A stretch of DNA of 64,000 nt. It comes from Impatiens glandulifera (lineage: Eukaryota; Streptophyta; Magnoliopsida; Ericales; Balsaminaceae). The stretch covers positions 479,501 through 543,500 of the forward strand of contig NC_061870.1 in the NCBI RefSeq assembly GCF_907164915.1. Direction: 5' to 3'. The position numbers and the translations under genes were made by a program. Position 1 is the first letter of the stretch, and the number at the start of each line of letters is the position of its first letter. Positions 1 to 12,200 of the stretch are shown piece after piece. The notes under the pieces were generated by a model. The model searched no databases, was not told where the DNA came from, and worked only from the letters and a program-made list of their open reading frames with translations.

Positions 1-489
1 TTAATGATAAGAGAATTAACTTGATTAGTTTGACTTATTGGAGTTAAATCTGTAGCTTCATTTTTTGACATAGTGCTAAGAAAATCAACACTGGATACAA
101 AGATAAAATCATTTCATTTGGAGATAGATTAGAACTGACAAAGAGCTTGATTTAGTGCATTTGGTCAAATAAGAAATAATTAATTTCAATAATTCATATT
201 TAGTTTAATCTGAAACATTTTATTTTCCTTCCACATGGAGAGATGTTATTCTTGCAACTCTTGTGGTCAAGACATTTTTTTTTCTATATAGGAAAATTTT
301 ATTCTACTGGACCTCCAGACTAAAAATAATATTTTTTTAATTATCATATTTGAATTTATACCAAAAAAAATTTACAAATAATAAAATCTTTGTATAAATA
401 GTCTAAGTGTTTTATAGGACAAAAAATAGTTTTCAATTCTCTTCAAGTGTATTTATTTAAAAATTAATTTTTATCTTAATTTTTACGTG
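1..489. other. AT-rich intergenic DNA, no gene seen
   Basis: AT-rich sequence with no usable reading frame, RNA gene or repeat structure that I can recognise. Confidence 0.5.
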
Positions 490-1889
490 AAATTCAGAAC
501 CATTTTCTGTCCTACCCACCTTTCAAACAATTTTTCCCAAACTACCCACCTTTTCATTCACATTCCCAAACTACCCACCTTTCTCTCTCTAAATCATTAA
601 TCAACCCATTAATTAACTCACTCTCTATCTTAACCCACTAATTAACTCCCTCCCTCTCTCTAAACCCATTAATTAACTCCTCTATCTCTTTCAACTATTA
701 ATTAATATCCTCACTTTTAAACTATTAATTAATTCAATTAAAATATATTATATAAATATTAAAATAAAATAACACATATATTTTATTTTTATTTAAATCT
801 ATAAATATAATATATATAATTCAAATTAAATACACTAAATTAAATAATTTAAATAGCTATTATAAATTAAAATAAAATAGAATACATTACATAAACCGGT
901 AACTTGAAATAAAATGTATTACATAAAAATTAAAATAAAATACATTACATCACAATAAAATACCTAACATAAACATTACAATAAAATAAAATACATAATA
1001 AATAATAAATATTAATCACGTTCAATATACAATCAAATGCATATTTTATTTTTATAATTCAATTTTATGATATCCACTCCATTTTCCACAAGAGCAAAAA
1101 CCTCTATATAAATCCACATTATGTTTGTTACCACCCTTCCAATATCCATTTATGGTTCTGTATTGTGCAGTAACAATTTCGAAGACTCCTCTTTGTTCAT
1201 TGTATGGAATAATCTTGTGTGATGATGTTTTTTTCTCAACAGTTTCAAATAATTCTCTTGACCTTTGACAATAAATTTGACCATTTTGAAGGTCATTAAA
1301 CGTCGCAGTTTCAAATATAAAAAAAATTGAATTATAAAGATAAATATGCATTTTATTGTATATTGAACGTGATTAATATTTATTATGTATTTTATTTTAT
1401 TGTAATGTTTATGTTATGTATTTTATTGTGAGGTAATGTATTTTATTTTAATGTTTATGTAATATATTTTATTTCAAGTTCCCGTTTAAATGTATTCTAT
1501 TTTATTTTAATTTATAATAGCTATTTAAATTATTTAATTTAGTGTATTTAATTTGAATTATATATATTATATTTATAGATTTAAATAAAAATAAAATATA
1601 TGTGTTATTTTATTTTAATATTTATATAATATATTTTAATTGAATTAATTAATAGTTTAAAAGTGAGGATATTAATTAATAGTTGAAAGAGATAGAGGAG
1701 TTAATTAATGGGTTTAGAGAGAGGGAGGGAGTTAATTAGTGGGTTAAGATAGAGAGTGAGTTAATTAATGGGTTGATTAATGATTTAGAGAGAGAAAGGT
1801 GGGTAGTTTGGGAATATGAATGAAAAGGTGGGTAGTTTGGGAAAAATTGTTTGAAAGATGGGTAGGACAGGAAATGGTTCTGAAATTCA
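490..1889. mobile_element. Mutator-like (MULE) element with long terminal inverted repeats
   Basis: Two arms of about 570 bases (about 490-1067 and 1322-1889) are reverse complements of each other. Both outer ends read close to TTCAGAACCATTT followed by CTGTCCTACCCA. Both arms then carry the same pyrimidine-rich, TTAATTAA-rich and ATTTTATT-rich stretches. Very long inverted repeats around a short core are typical of plant Mutator-like elements, and the reading frame in the core resembles the C-terminal zinc-binding end of a MULE transposase. I could not find a convincing 9-base target duplication, so the exact ends are uncertain. The element is non-autonomous because no DDE catalytic domain is present. 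Confidence 0.6.
1052..1351 (-). pseudogene. MULE transposase C-terminal fragment (SWIM-like)
   Basis: A 99-codon frame fills the core between the two long inverted repeats. Near its C-terminus it reads VDLYRGFCSCGKW, which fits the first half of the CxCx(n)CxH SWIM zinc finger found at the end of MuDR/FAR1-type plant transposases. The second half (the later Cys and His) is missing because the frame ends in SGYHKIEL. The start codon lies in the inverted repeat and is probably not real. I read it as a remnant of a transposase 3' end, not a working protein. The family call rests on one short motif plus the long-TIR context. Confidence 0.45.
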
Positions 1890-2346
1890 AGCCCTTCTAA
1901 TCATTCCGTTCCTAGTTTTGGTGACAGTCTAATTTTCATGCGTATTTTTTAGAAATGGTTTGGAAAGGGAATGACGTTCCACAATCTGATTGGTCGAAAA
2001 AATAATTATTTTCCTCTCTTCACTTTCATCACCCTATCACTCCTCACATTTTTAAAATTTTTCCACACATTTCATTAAAAAAAATTATATCAAACAACTT
2101 TATCAAAATTATTTAAAATTCGTGTTTAAATAATTCAAATAAACTATTAAATTAATTGAAAAAAATACGGATTTTAAAATTTTATAATTTAACGAGTTTA
2201 TAAATTATTTTGAATTTACATAAATAAATTATATTTATATTAAAAACATTCAAACATAAAATGTCACTTAATTAATTTTTTAACTATAACTCCCTTCTTA
2301 TTATTATGTTATTTATTATAATATATATATATATATATATTATTCT

Positions 2347-2409
<63 letters not shown>

Positions 2410-3254
2410 GTATTCTTATCAACAGAACTCTTAAAATTTAAAGTAAATTGACAAATTTTGAATTTATAAGTTAGTCAATCATCTGACGCATTTTTTAAAC
2501 TAACTTAATTTATTAAGTTAAAGTTTATTCTTTCACTGAACAAACTAATTTAATTTATTTAAAATTCAATTATTTTTATTTTTTTACATTTTAAACTTTT
2601 TTTTATTAACATTATGACTTATTATAAATAAATTCAAAATTTAATTATATATAATAATAAATATATTACATTCATATTATAAATATACATATAAAATCTA
2701 AATAATTAAATCTAAAATATATTTAATAATAAGACATATTATTAATAAAATTTTAAATGTCAAATAAATAAAGATAACTGGGTTTTAACACTAAACTATA
2801 TTAATTTGAAAAAACAAAATTAAAAAAGTTAAAACATCAAACTAGGTGATTGGAAAATGATTCCAACAATTTTATATAAAATTCTAATTGCACAATCCTT
2901 TTGAAATACTTACCTACCTACCCCAGTCTCCAATTGCACAAATAATCCTAAATTGCTTCTGCAAATCTATTAACAAACCATCCAATTCAGTCAATCAACT
3001 TGAATAATCAATATAATTGCATTTTACTAGTAATAAGACACATAAATAATATTACTTAAAAGTTGTATCATGTATGTTATTACATGTGAAGATAAAACAA
3101 ACAGCCCATCATAATTGTTAAAATTATTTGAACATTAAAAAGATCAACCCACTGTACACAGATGGAACTCACTCTTCAAAAGCAAATTTCCTTAAAATGC
3201 ACATGCACATGCAAAACGTACGTAGTAAGTAAGAAAGAAAGAAGAAGCAACATT
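1890..3254. other. AT-rich intergenic region downstream of the PSI1-like gene
   Basis: No coding signal is seen. The stretch is AT-rich with simple repeats and includes the 3' flank of the minus-strand PSI1-like gene, whose stop codon is at 3255. The 3' UTR and polyadenylation site must lie just below 3255, but I could not place them. Confidence 0.5.
2318..2409. repeat. AT then TAA microsatellite
   Basis: A run of AT dinucleotides is followed by about twenty TAA trinucleotides (about 2345-2409). Confidence 0.9.
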
Positions 3255-6200
3255 TCACAAACTCCTAACGGTGTCCACACGATCAATCACATCCAACGCT
3301 TTAAGCTTGTCGATAGCAAAGTCAATCACAGGCAAAGACAAAGGACGGCGAATATGAATAGGACGGTGATCCTTCATCGATTCGTAAGTAGGCGAATGAC
3401 TGCTACTCTTACTCAATCTATTATGCTTCTTCATTAACCTCGTTTTAGCTGTATCAAACTCTTGGCTCTTGCTTATTCCAGGCGTCAGTTTCCTCTTGTT
3501 TACGTCTCTTAGCATCTGTTGATCCTCAACCGAAAGTGAAGGGGGACTCGATTTGCGTGCTTGAAACTGATTTGGTGATCGGATTGGGGATTTAATTGGG
3601 GATTTACTGTTGTTTGTGGAAGATCTCGATTGTGAAATGAGATAGTGGAGCCAGACGATTAGCTCAAGTATGTGAGTTTCGACTTTTTCTTTGTCGGCAT
3701 GATGAAGAGTCTCGAGCTTGATTGTTTCGATTTGCCCGGTTGCTTTTCTGTTCACATCACAACTGATTGATGTAGCAAAATCCTTCAGAAAATGGGATCA
3801 TCAAATGATGAGAAGATTGTACAAATATGGAAGGATTGTGTTATACTTACCCTGTATTTGCCCATTCACCAACCCAACCAAATCCATGATGTGCTCTGCA
3901 TTTACAAGATATTAAAACCAAATAATTATAAAAAATAAAAAAAATAATGGTTTTACACAATTGAGCTCATTTGGACCTTCTTTCACGAAACATTACAAAT
4001 TTGATTTTCCAGAATCATAAAGTGTGATAACAAATATAGCTATGATTTCATAATATAACAAGAAAAGGAAAAATAGTAATATTGCAATCAATGAAGGGGA
4101 AGTTATTTTTACTTGGTCGTGTTATTGGCAATAGGAACAAGCCAACGCAATGTTTTCTCCATTTCAGCTTTGATTTGATGAAGAGAAAGCTGCATGGAAA
4201 CCATCAAATTAGAAATCAGTTAAGAAACTGAGGATTTTCTGCAAGTAATCTGGGTTATTAGCAAAGGCTCAAGTCTAAGAACATACATCCTCTATAGGCT
4301 GAAACGACTGCAGCTTTGGACGCAAAGCTGACTTAATATTGGGCGGCAATCCTTGGTATAAAGCATCCCTTGTATTCGGTGGGATAGAGCTTGATCGTGT
4401 AACCTGTTAACATCAAATGTAACAAAAAAATATAATGAAATAATACAAATATTTATAAAATAAACAATGAATATAATGATTTAATATATGTTGTAAAAGA
4501 TAAATATATATTGGAGATACCACAAAAATATGAGTTAAAATTATATGATTGTTTTTCATTATTTTTTGTGTCTGGGGCATAACATATTAATATCATCCCT
4601 GGTCAACTACATGTCAAAACTTGGTGCCCAAATTATTATTATTTTTTTTTGCTGAGAGGACTGAAGAAGGTTATTTCAGAAGAAATGAATTTTCTAGTCT
4701 GTAAAAGAGGTTCTTAGATGGGAATTCCCATTTTGTCTTCCCATGTGATATCCTATTGCATTTAGGCTTAGCCATTTTTCCTTTAAAGTAAATGACATGA
4801 ACTCACCAGAGTATCAATCTGACTAATGATGTTTGCATAATGCAATGCCAAACCTGCTGACCCCAGTTTCTGATTGTTTTTAATAGGTCTATTTCCATCT
4901 GTAGTGGTCAAATGAGATTTAAACAAGAAATTCCATCAGCCTAGCAAAGGTAGTTACAAATTATAGATACTGCAAATAAAAATAGGTCCAAATAATCAGA
5001 TGAGGAATATTGGAAACACTTTTTGTTTCTTCATCTGAATCCAAAAGAAAAACCGCCTATAACTTGTTTAACCTGTATCTTCCTAAGTTCTGTTTCCATA
5101 TCAATTTGTCTAGATTCACATCTAGATAAGATATCTCACAAAAACATAAGTATTTCCAAATGGGGCACAAAAAATTGCAATATTGATTTTATTTAAATCA
5201 TAAAGAAAGCTGCTAAAGGGCTATGGTTGTGGGATGTCATGCTAGTTCTCCTCAATTCAAAAAAAAAATAATAAATAAAGAAAGCTGCTAAGGCAAAAAA
5301 AACAAAGAGAAGGAAACATGTAGAAAGCTATAACTCAACTAAGTAAAATCATTGCTGAAATAATTGCAGCACTGTTGTGTTTCCTTCTCTCTTGTGCAAT
5401 AAAGGAAAAGCAATTTAAATTTACATCAGGGAGAAAATCAAAGCTTGAATACCTACCTACATTACCAAAAGCATCACTAATCTCGGAATGTATGAAATGG
5501 ACAATGTCAACAAGCTTCTCCATAACCTACATAGCAAAAAAAGAAAGTATTTGTGTCTGTTCTTCAAAACTAGTCAGAATTGCATCTAACAAGCTTAACA
5601 GCAAGAGATTGGCCCTTGTTTGATGTGGTTTACCAACATCCTATCATGAATCTCTTATTTCATCAAATCATTAACTAAAATATCAAGACAACCTTACTTT
5701 ACTCTTATAATATTTTACCATATTAAATACTAAGGATATTTTGGTCACTTGACCCAAATAAATCACTGTTTAAAAACAAATCAGACTATTCCGAAATATC
5801 CCCAAATCAAACAAGTACTTGAATAAAAATGTTATATCAATGAAAAAAACTGTTGAACCAAAACATTTGTATGAGAACAAAAAAGAAACGAGATAACACA
5901 CTGACTTGTGTAATGTACAACCTAGAGATCTAAAATTTAGAGAGGAGAAAGGTAAACGACAAGAGAAAGATTAAAGCATTTAGAGATCGAGAAATCAAAT
6001 TCAATACTTCATCATTCATCTCTACACATAATACACACTCCATTATTATACCTTTTCTTTTTTCTTTTTAGACGAGGATATTTTTTCCAAGAGGAGGGTA
6101 ACACAACATTTCACTTCAATCAAGGTGCTTTTAGTGGAAATTTGAAGAATCAAACCTAGTATCTTAGTTTGTTTGTTTTTTTTTAAGAAAGCTAGTATCT

Positions 6201-9200
6201 TAGTTTAAGATGGGTAGTATAAGCTACTAATCACAAGATTTCCCTTATCTTATTTACTAATATATCTCAAATACTGTTACAACTTGCTACCTCTTCCAAA
6301 ATCCAGGACCAAAGGGATTTCTTCATCAAGCTTTTTACGTGCTTATTTTGATTCTTCAATTCTGCTTTGAATATTGCAAGGCCATCTCCTGCAAGACAAT
6401 AAAGATAGTGGAAGAATGTTGAAAGCATTGTTGATTTCCCAAATGGTTATCACCCTACAATTCCTTTGTTTTTCTTTTTTCTTTTCTGGGGAGGCTAGCA
6501 CAACAACCCACTTTAATCCAATTGGAAATTGAAGCTGAGACCTTAGAGAGGTACTCCTTTGGGTCCCATTCATGTTTATGTTATGCCTATGACCTAGTGC
6601 AAAGTTTTTATATGTATAGGACCAAGACAGCACTCCATTTCGAAACACTTTTCATATTAGCTATAGATCTGCGTCTTTAACTCGGTGGATAGATCGTCTG
6701 CTTCCTAAGCAGAATGTTATAAACACTTTTTATTTTTGTTTCTATATCCAGATACAACACCATTTGGAAACTAAACTTAGTCGGAGACAAAAATTCACAT
6801 CTTTAATTTTTTATTTTTGCAAAAAAGGAGAGTAGATAATATATGAGTAAGGAAAGGTAGCATAGATATATATATATACATATATTATATACATAAGTAT
6901 ATGCACTAAACTCATAGTGACTGGTTTGTGGTTCATTCTAGAATTTTAAAAGGAGTTACCTAGCAAGTCTAGAAAAAATACAATGAATTGTTTTAAATCC
7001 AACCTTTTGTTTTATTAACTTGATTTTATTCCCATTCCAACGAAATGAATTTGATTGATACATGTACACCTACCAATTCGACATAGATTCAAAATCTAGA
7101 TATTTTTTTTGGATCGTGTGATGAAGAGATTGTCCTTGTCCCCTGAACTAAGAAAAACCTTTTTCGAAAACTTCTTGAGCCCTCTTTCATTTCCAGATTT
7201 AGCGGTTATTAATCCCCTAACTTAGTGTAAGCTAGAGATAAATATCTCTCATCTTACATCTTAATAATGAATGAATGAAAGTGGAAGAAATGGAATAATA
7301 ATTAGAAACAGTTCAAATCTGGAAATGAAAGAGGGCTCAAGAAGTTTTCGAAAAAGGTTTTTCTTAGTTCAGGGGACAAGGACAATCTCTTCATCACACG
7401 ATCCAAAAAAAATATCTAAATTTTGAATCTATGTCGAATTGGTAGGTGTACATGTATCAATCAAATTCATTTCGTTGGAATGGGAATAAAATCAAGTTAA
7501 TAAAACAAAAGGTTGGATTTAAAACAATTCATTGTATTTTTTCTAGACTTGCTAGGTAACTCCTTTTAAAATTCTAGAATGAACCACAAACCAGTCACTA
7601 TGAGTTTAGTGCATATACTTATGTATATAATATATATTTATTTTTGTTTCTATATCCGGATACAACACCATTTGGAAACTAAACTTAGTCGGAGACAAAA
7701 ATTCACATCTTTAATTTTTTATTTTTGCAAAAAAGGAGAGTATATATATATATATATATATATCCATAGACCCAACAACACACTCCATTTCAAAACACAT
7801 TTGTAACTGTATCTGAATACAGAAACTTTTTATATGAGCCATAGATATGCACCTGTAGCTCAGAGTGGATAGTGCGTTTGTTTCCTAAGAACTGGCGCAC
7901 TTATGTTTGTCTTTAATTTTTTTCGCAAAGGAAAATGTAAGAAAATAATTATATATACATGTATATATGAGCCATAGTATAGAACCAAGACTTGAATCTT
8001 ATTTTAGAACTGGATACTAACTTAAGATGCTCATTTGGGATACGACACTATCGCTCATTTTGGATAAAAGACACAGAACAAGGAAAGGGATGACTAGAAT
8101 GCAAGATTGATTGACAAGCTCTTTCAATCTTCAGCCCAAATGTTGGATGTAACTGCATCAACCCTTGTTCAACCAATCTTGACAACTGAACACAGATCAA
8201 CCCAGAAAAAGAAATTTTTGAGACTTCAAGATATAAAAGAAAAGAATTGAATATAGTCAAGTCAGGAAGTTTTCAAAAGTTCATACGCCTAGAGGTGAGC
8301 AAACGGGTAAAACCAATACGTTTTATCCGATCGGTATTAAATCCAAACTAAATTTATCCAATCCGTAATCCAAACTATTTTACTAGTTAATACGGATCGG
8401 ATAGAATATGGTTTGGATAATCCAAACTAAAAAGTATTTATATTTTTGTATATGTCAACTTGAAATTATTCAAATCAAATTCGAATTTAATCCAAACCGA
8501 AATAGTTAATCTAATTTTGTAAATCGGATTCGGTTCGGATTAGTCCGTCAAATGCTCACCTCTTGGATTAAGAAAATCTAATTATGTAATTTATTTTATT
8601 ATTTAATATTTAATTATAAAAAAATAGTATTAAATTTTTATTTTTATAATTTGAATCTACAAAAAAAATAAAAAATATTGTTGACTTAAACGATGCAGAA
8701 ATAAGTAAAAAAATATATTAAATTGAGGTGAAATGTAATTTAAAGAAAAATAAATTTTTATTTAGATAGTTTGGATAATCATAATCCAATCCAAATTTAA
8801 TTCGATCCAGACTCAATGATCCAATCTGAATTAATATTTCGGATTCGGATCGGATTTCGGATTAGTCCACCCAATGCTCACCCCTACATATGCCAAACCA
8901 TTATAGCAAACGAATTTATTTCAGATGAGAAGATTTGAAAGGATTCAAGATATTTTTCCAACATAACAGTATTTATGCATTGTCAATTATTATAAAATCA
9001 TAGGCCATATTGAGAAACTGCGACGAGGCATCTTAAGCATGTGCACTGAATTTGTATATATGGAATTCCCATACTAAAGTATCTTAAATAAGTCTCAACA
9101 CTTTCTGGAATCTAGCCATTGTATGTTTCTACCATAATATAGCAGATTTTATCAGTGTTCTAAATGGCGGTCGAGGCGGCCGCCTAGGCGGCGCCTAGGC

Positions 9201-12200
9201 GGTAGGCGGTCCAACACCGCTCCGCCTATGCATGAGGCGGTCAGATTATTTAATTATTTATTATTTTTAATTAATTAATTACTAAGATTAATATATGTAT
9301 ATATATATTTAATAAAAAAACTCTTTATCACTCACTATTTATTTAAATTTTAAAATGACTCTTTACATTCCAATTCATTTATCTTCTTCTTTTCTGTTTC
9401 TTATCTCATTCACCTCACCTCCTTGATCATCTACATCTTCTTAGATCATCTAATCATCTATCTCTTCTTCAGCTCGTCTACATACTTATTTTTGTTAAAT
9501 GTTACTATATTAAAGAATATTAATTTGACTTTTTAGTAAAATGATAATTATAGAACATCTTTATTATATTTATATTCAACCGCCTAGGCACCGCTTAGGC
9601 ACCGCCTAGGCACCCGAGGCAGTAGGCAGTCACTTACCGCTCCGCCACCGCCTACCGCCGTTTAGAACACTGGATTTTATACCATGTAAGACTCCATATA
9701 TTTTTTCATATTTGAAGATTTCTCAGAATAATTTCAAATTGAGCAAATCTGAGGGAGATTTTCTTTAGAATCACTCTAGTAAATGAAAGGGGAGTAAATG
9801 CAGAAGAATAGTAAAAAACCTTTCTGAGAAGCCGTTGAGTTATTCTCTTCCTGAAGCTTACGACGATAATCTTGTTCAAATCTATCCAAGGCATGCATTT
9901 CATGGTACAAATCCTGCACAACGATTTTAATTATCTCGGTCAGTGTCTAACAAATAATCTACTATTAATGTTCAACATCCTTTCATAGGTAAAATATATT
10001 ATTCATACCTTATTTTTACTGTATCAACAACTAACATTTTATTTAATAGGATGGTTTGTAATGTATACAAGTTTTTAATGTTTCAAAAACAAAATTTTAT
10101 TTCATAGCTTTTGTGAATTATTTCATCATGTCAGCTCGATCATCTAGTCAAAATTTCTTATTTAAAAGATTGATGAAACCATCACCCAAAGAAATGACAT
10201 GTAAAGACTTTATGCTAAGGATAGAGAATGGAAGAAATACAAGAAAACATATTTTTTTTCATGAACAAGACATTTCGTTGAGTTAGCATTACGGATGCAA
10301 ACGAACTGAGCAGGCTCACGAGCTTTTCGAGCCGGCTCTATATATATTTGATTTGAGTTCGAAATTATCGATTCGAGCCGAACTCGAACTCAAAATATTT
10401 TGTTCGATTGTTCACGAGCCGCTAGCGAACTTTTGTTCAATATTTATATATATATTATTTTTTTATATTAAACATTATATATAGTTTAATTCAAATATGT
10501 TTACATAAGAGTTCAAATATTTTGAATCGAACTCGAATTTGAATTATTTCGAACTAAGATTCAATATTGTTCGAATCAAGGTTCAAACAATTCAAATCGA
10601 ACTCGAGTTCGAACTTTATTTCGAATCTAGCTCGAGATAAAATTTATTGAATTTTCGAGTTCGAACTCGAATATTAATTATTTGTATTATTCGGTTCGTT
10701 TGCACCCATAGTTAGCATTAGTGAGATTTAAATTGGGATAGATAATTTTTCATATGCTTTAGAATTGAACTCTTCTGTAAATCTCGTAGAGAATGGGCAC
10801 TCTCTCAATAGTTTGATTTCTTTTATTTCTTAGAATATCAAGTAGAACTAGTTTAAATCGACATCAAATTTCTGCTCTCAGACGCATGCAGAATGAATGT
10901 CTTTTCCGACAGATTATCAGCTTTCATCAATGCCTATAATTAAATAAATAAAAACTCTCTCTAAAGCAAAACCCTAGAGAAGAATCACGTCGGAATTACG
11001 ATCATCGGCACGTCTGACACGTTCGACACGATTGGCACAGTCGGATCAGTCGCGTGAAATACGGTTGTTTGATTTTGTCATAGATTACGGGAAACATGGT
11101 CGGAGTCACGATCGTCGGCAAGTTCGGCACGTCTGGAACGTTCGTCTGATAATTGTTCGCTTGTGTCGCGAATCTAGGGCGGGAAATCGGAAATACGATT
11201 GCTAGGGTTGTTTGAAAACAGGTCGCTTGGGTCACTATTGCTCTCGGTCATCGATTGCTTTCGGTCGTTAGGTCATTGGGTTGTGAAACTGGGTCACTAG
11301 TTCGCTAGCCTACGGTCATTCCTGGTCGTAGGTCTTCTCGGTTGTAAGTAAATTATGTTTGGTTGAGTTGTCTGCATTCTTGATTTCCTAAATTATCTAA
11401 TTCTTCTGCTAAGATGGAATGAAAGAATAGGAATAAGGCAAAAGAAGTTCATGTCTTCGTAGAAATCGATTAAGCAAGAAAACGATAGATGAAACAGAAC
11501 AAAAACAGAACACTGAGAAAGCGAAATTTCAGAAACAGAGCTCTCAGAAGATTAAGGAAAAACTGCAAAACGAAACTGAAAGTTTGAAGTCTGAAATTAA
11601 AAAAGGAGGAAATATGGAAGGTTAGATACAACGAAAGGGCAAATCTCTCCGAACTTAAGAATCAAATTACGAAATTTTTGTTTCAAGTAAAGAAATGAGA
11701 GATTGTGCTAAGTAAGAAAAATAACACAACAAACTACTATCCAACTCAATATTCTATTACGAAATATGGAAGGTCGAACAAACGTTGAAAGGGAGGCTAA
11801 TGTTACAAGGGATTGTTAGAGTTAGGTTTCATAACCCTAAAATAAGCTGACGGGTAGACATAACCCATGTCAACAGTTCTATTTTTAATTATGCATAATA
11901 AATAATTATAAATAAGGCAGTTAGTTAGCCAGAATATGGAATACTTAATAAATAATTATTTCTATGGAAATAAATATGTATTAATAAGGTAGTAGCCAAA
12001 TATATGGAATTAGCGGAAAGTTAATTATGGGAAGTTAATTATGGCAGATGATGGGTATATAAAGAAGAGATCATAATCTGGAAGGGTACCCCGACATTTT
12101 TACAGAAACCTTCTAAGGTCAACTTCTCTCTCTATCTTCTATCTCCTATCTTCTTCTTCCTTATCGTTAATTTCTTACTCACCTAATATTTTCAATTACA

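Larger units (their letters stand above)
6389..9819. other. Intron 5 of the PSI1-like gene (3.4 kb, repeat-filled)
   Basis: The intron lies between exon 5 (donor AAAG/GTTTTT at 9819) and exon 6 (acceptor TTGCAG at 6389). It holds two tRNA-Arg-like remnants, a 104-bp direct repeat pair, a 320-bp inverted repeat and two hAT-type MITEs, each listed separately. The rest is AT-rich with no coding signal. Confidence 0.75.

Noticed and set aside
7050..7470. Plastid-derived DNA as the source of the intronic hairpin
   Set aside because: The text has a plastid intergenic flavour, but no plastid gene or tRNA can be recognised in it.
8048..8260. 70-codon minus-strand frame in intron 5
   Set aside because: No family resemblance, and all expected PSI1 exons are accounted for without it.
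10982..11260. Possible gene at the GC-richer stretch in intron 4
   Set aside because: Short degenerate repeats (GGCACG, CGTCGG) explain the frame; no protein similarity seen.
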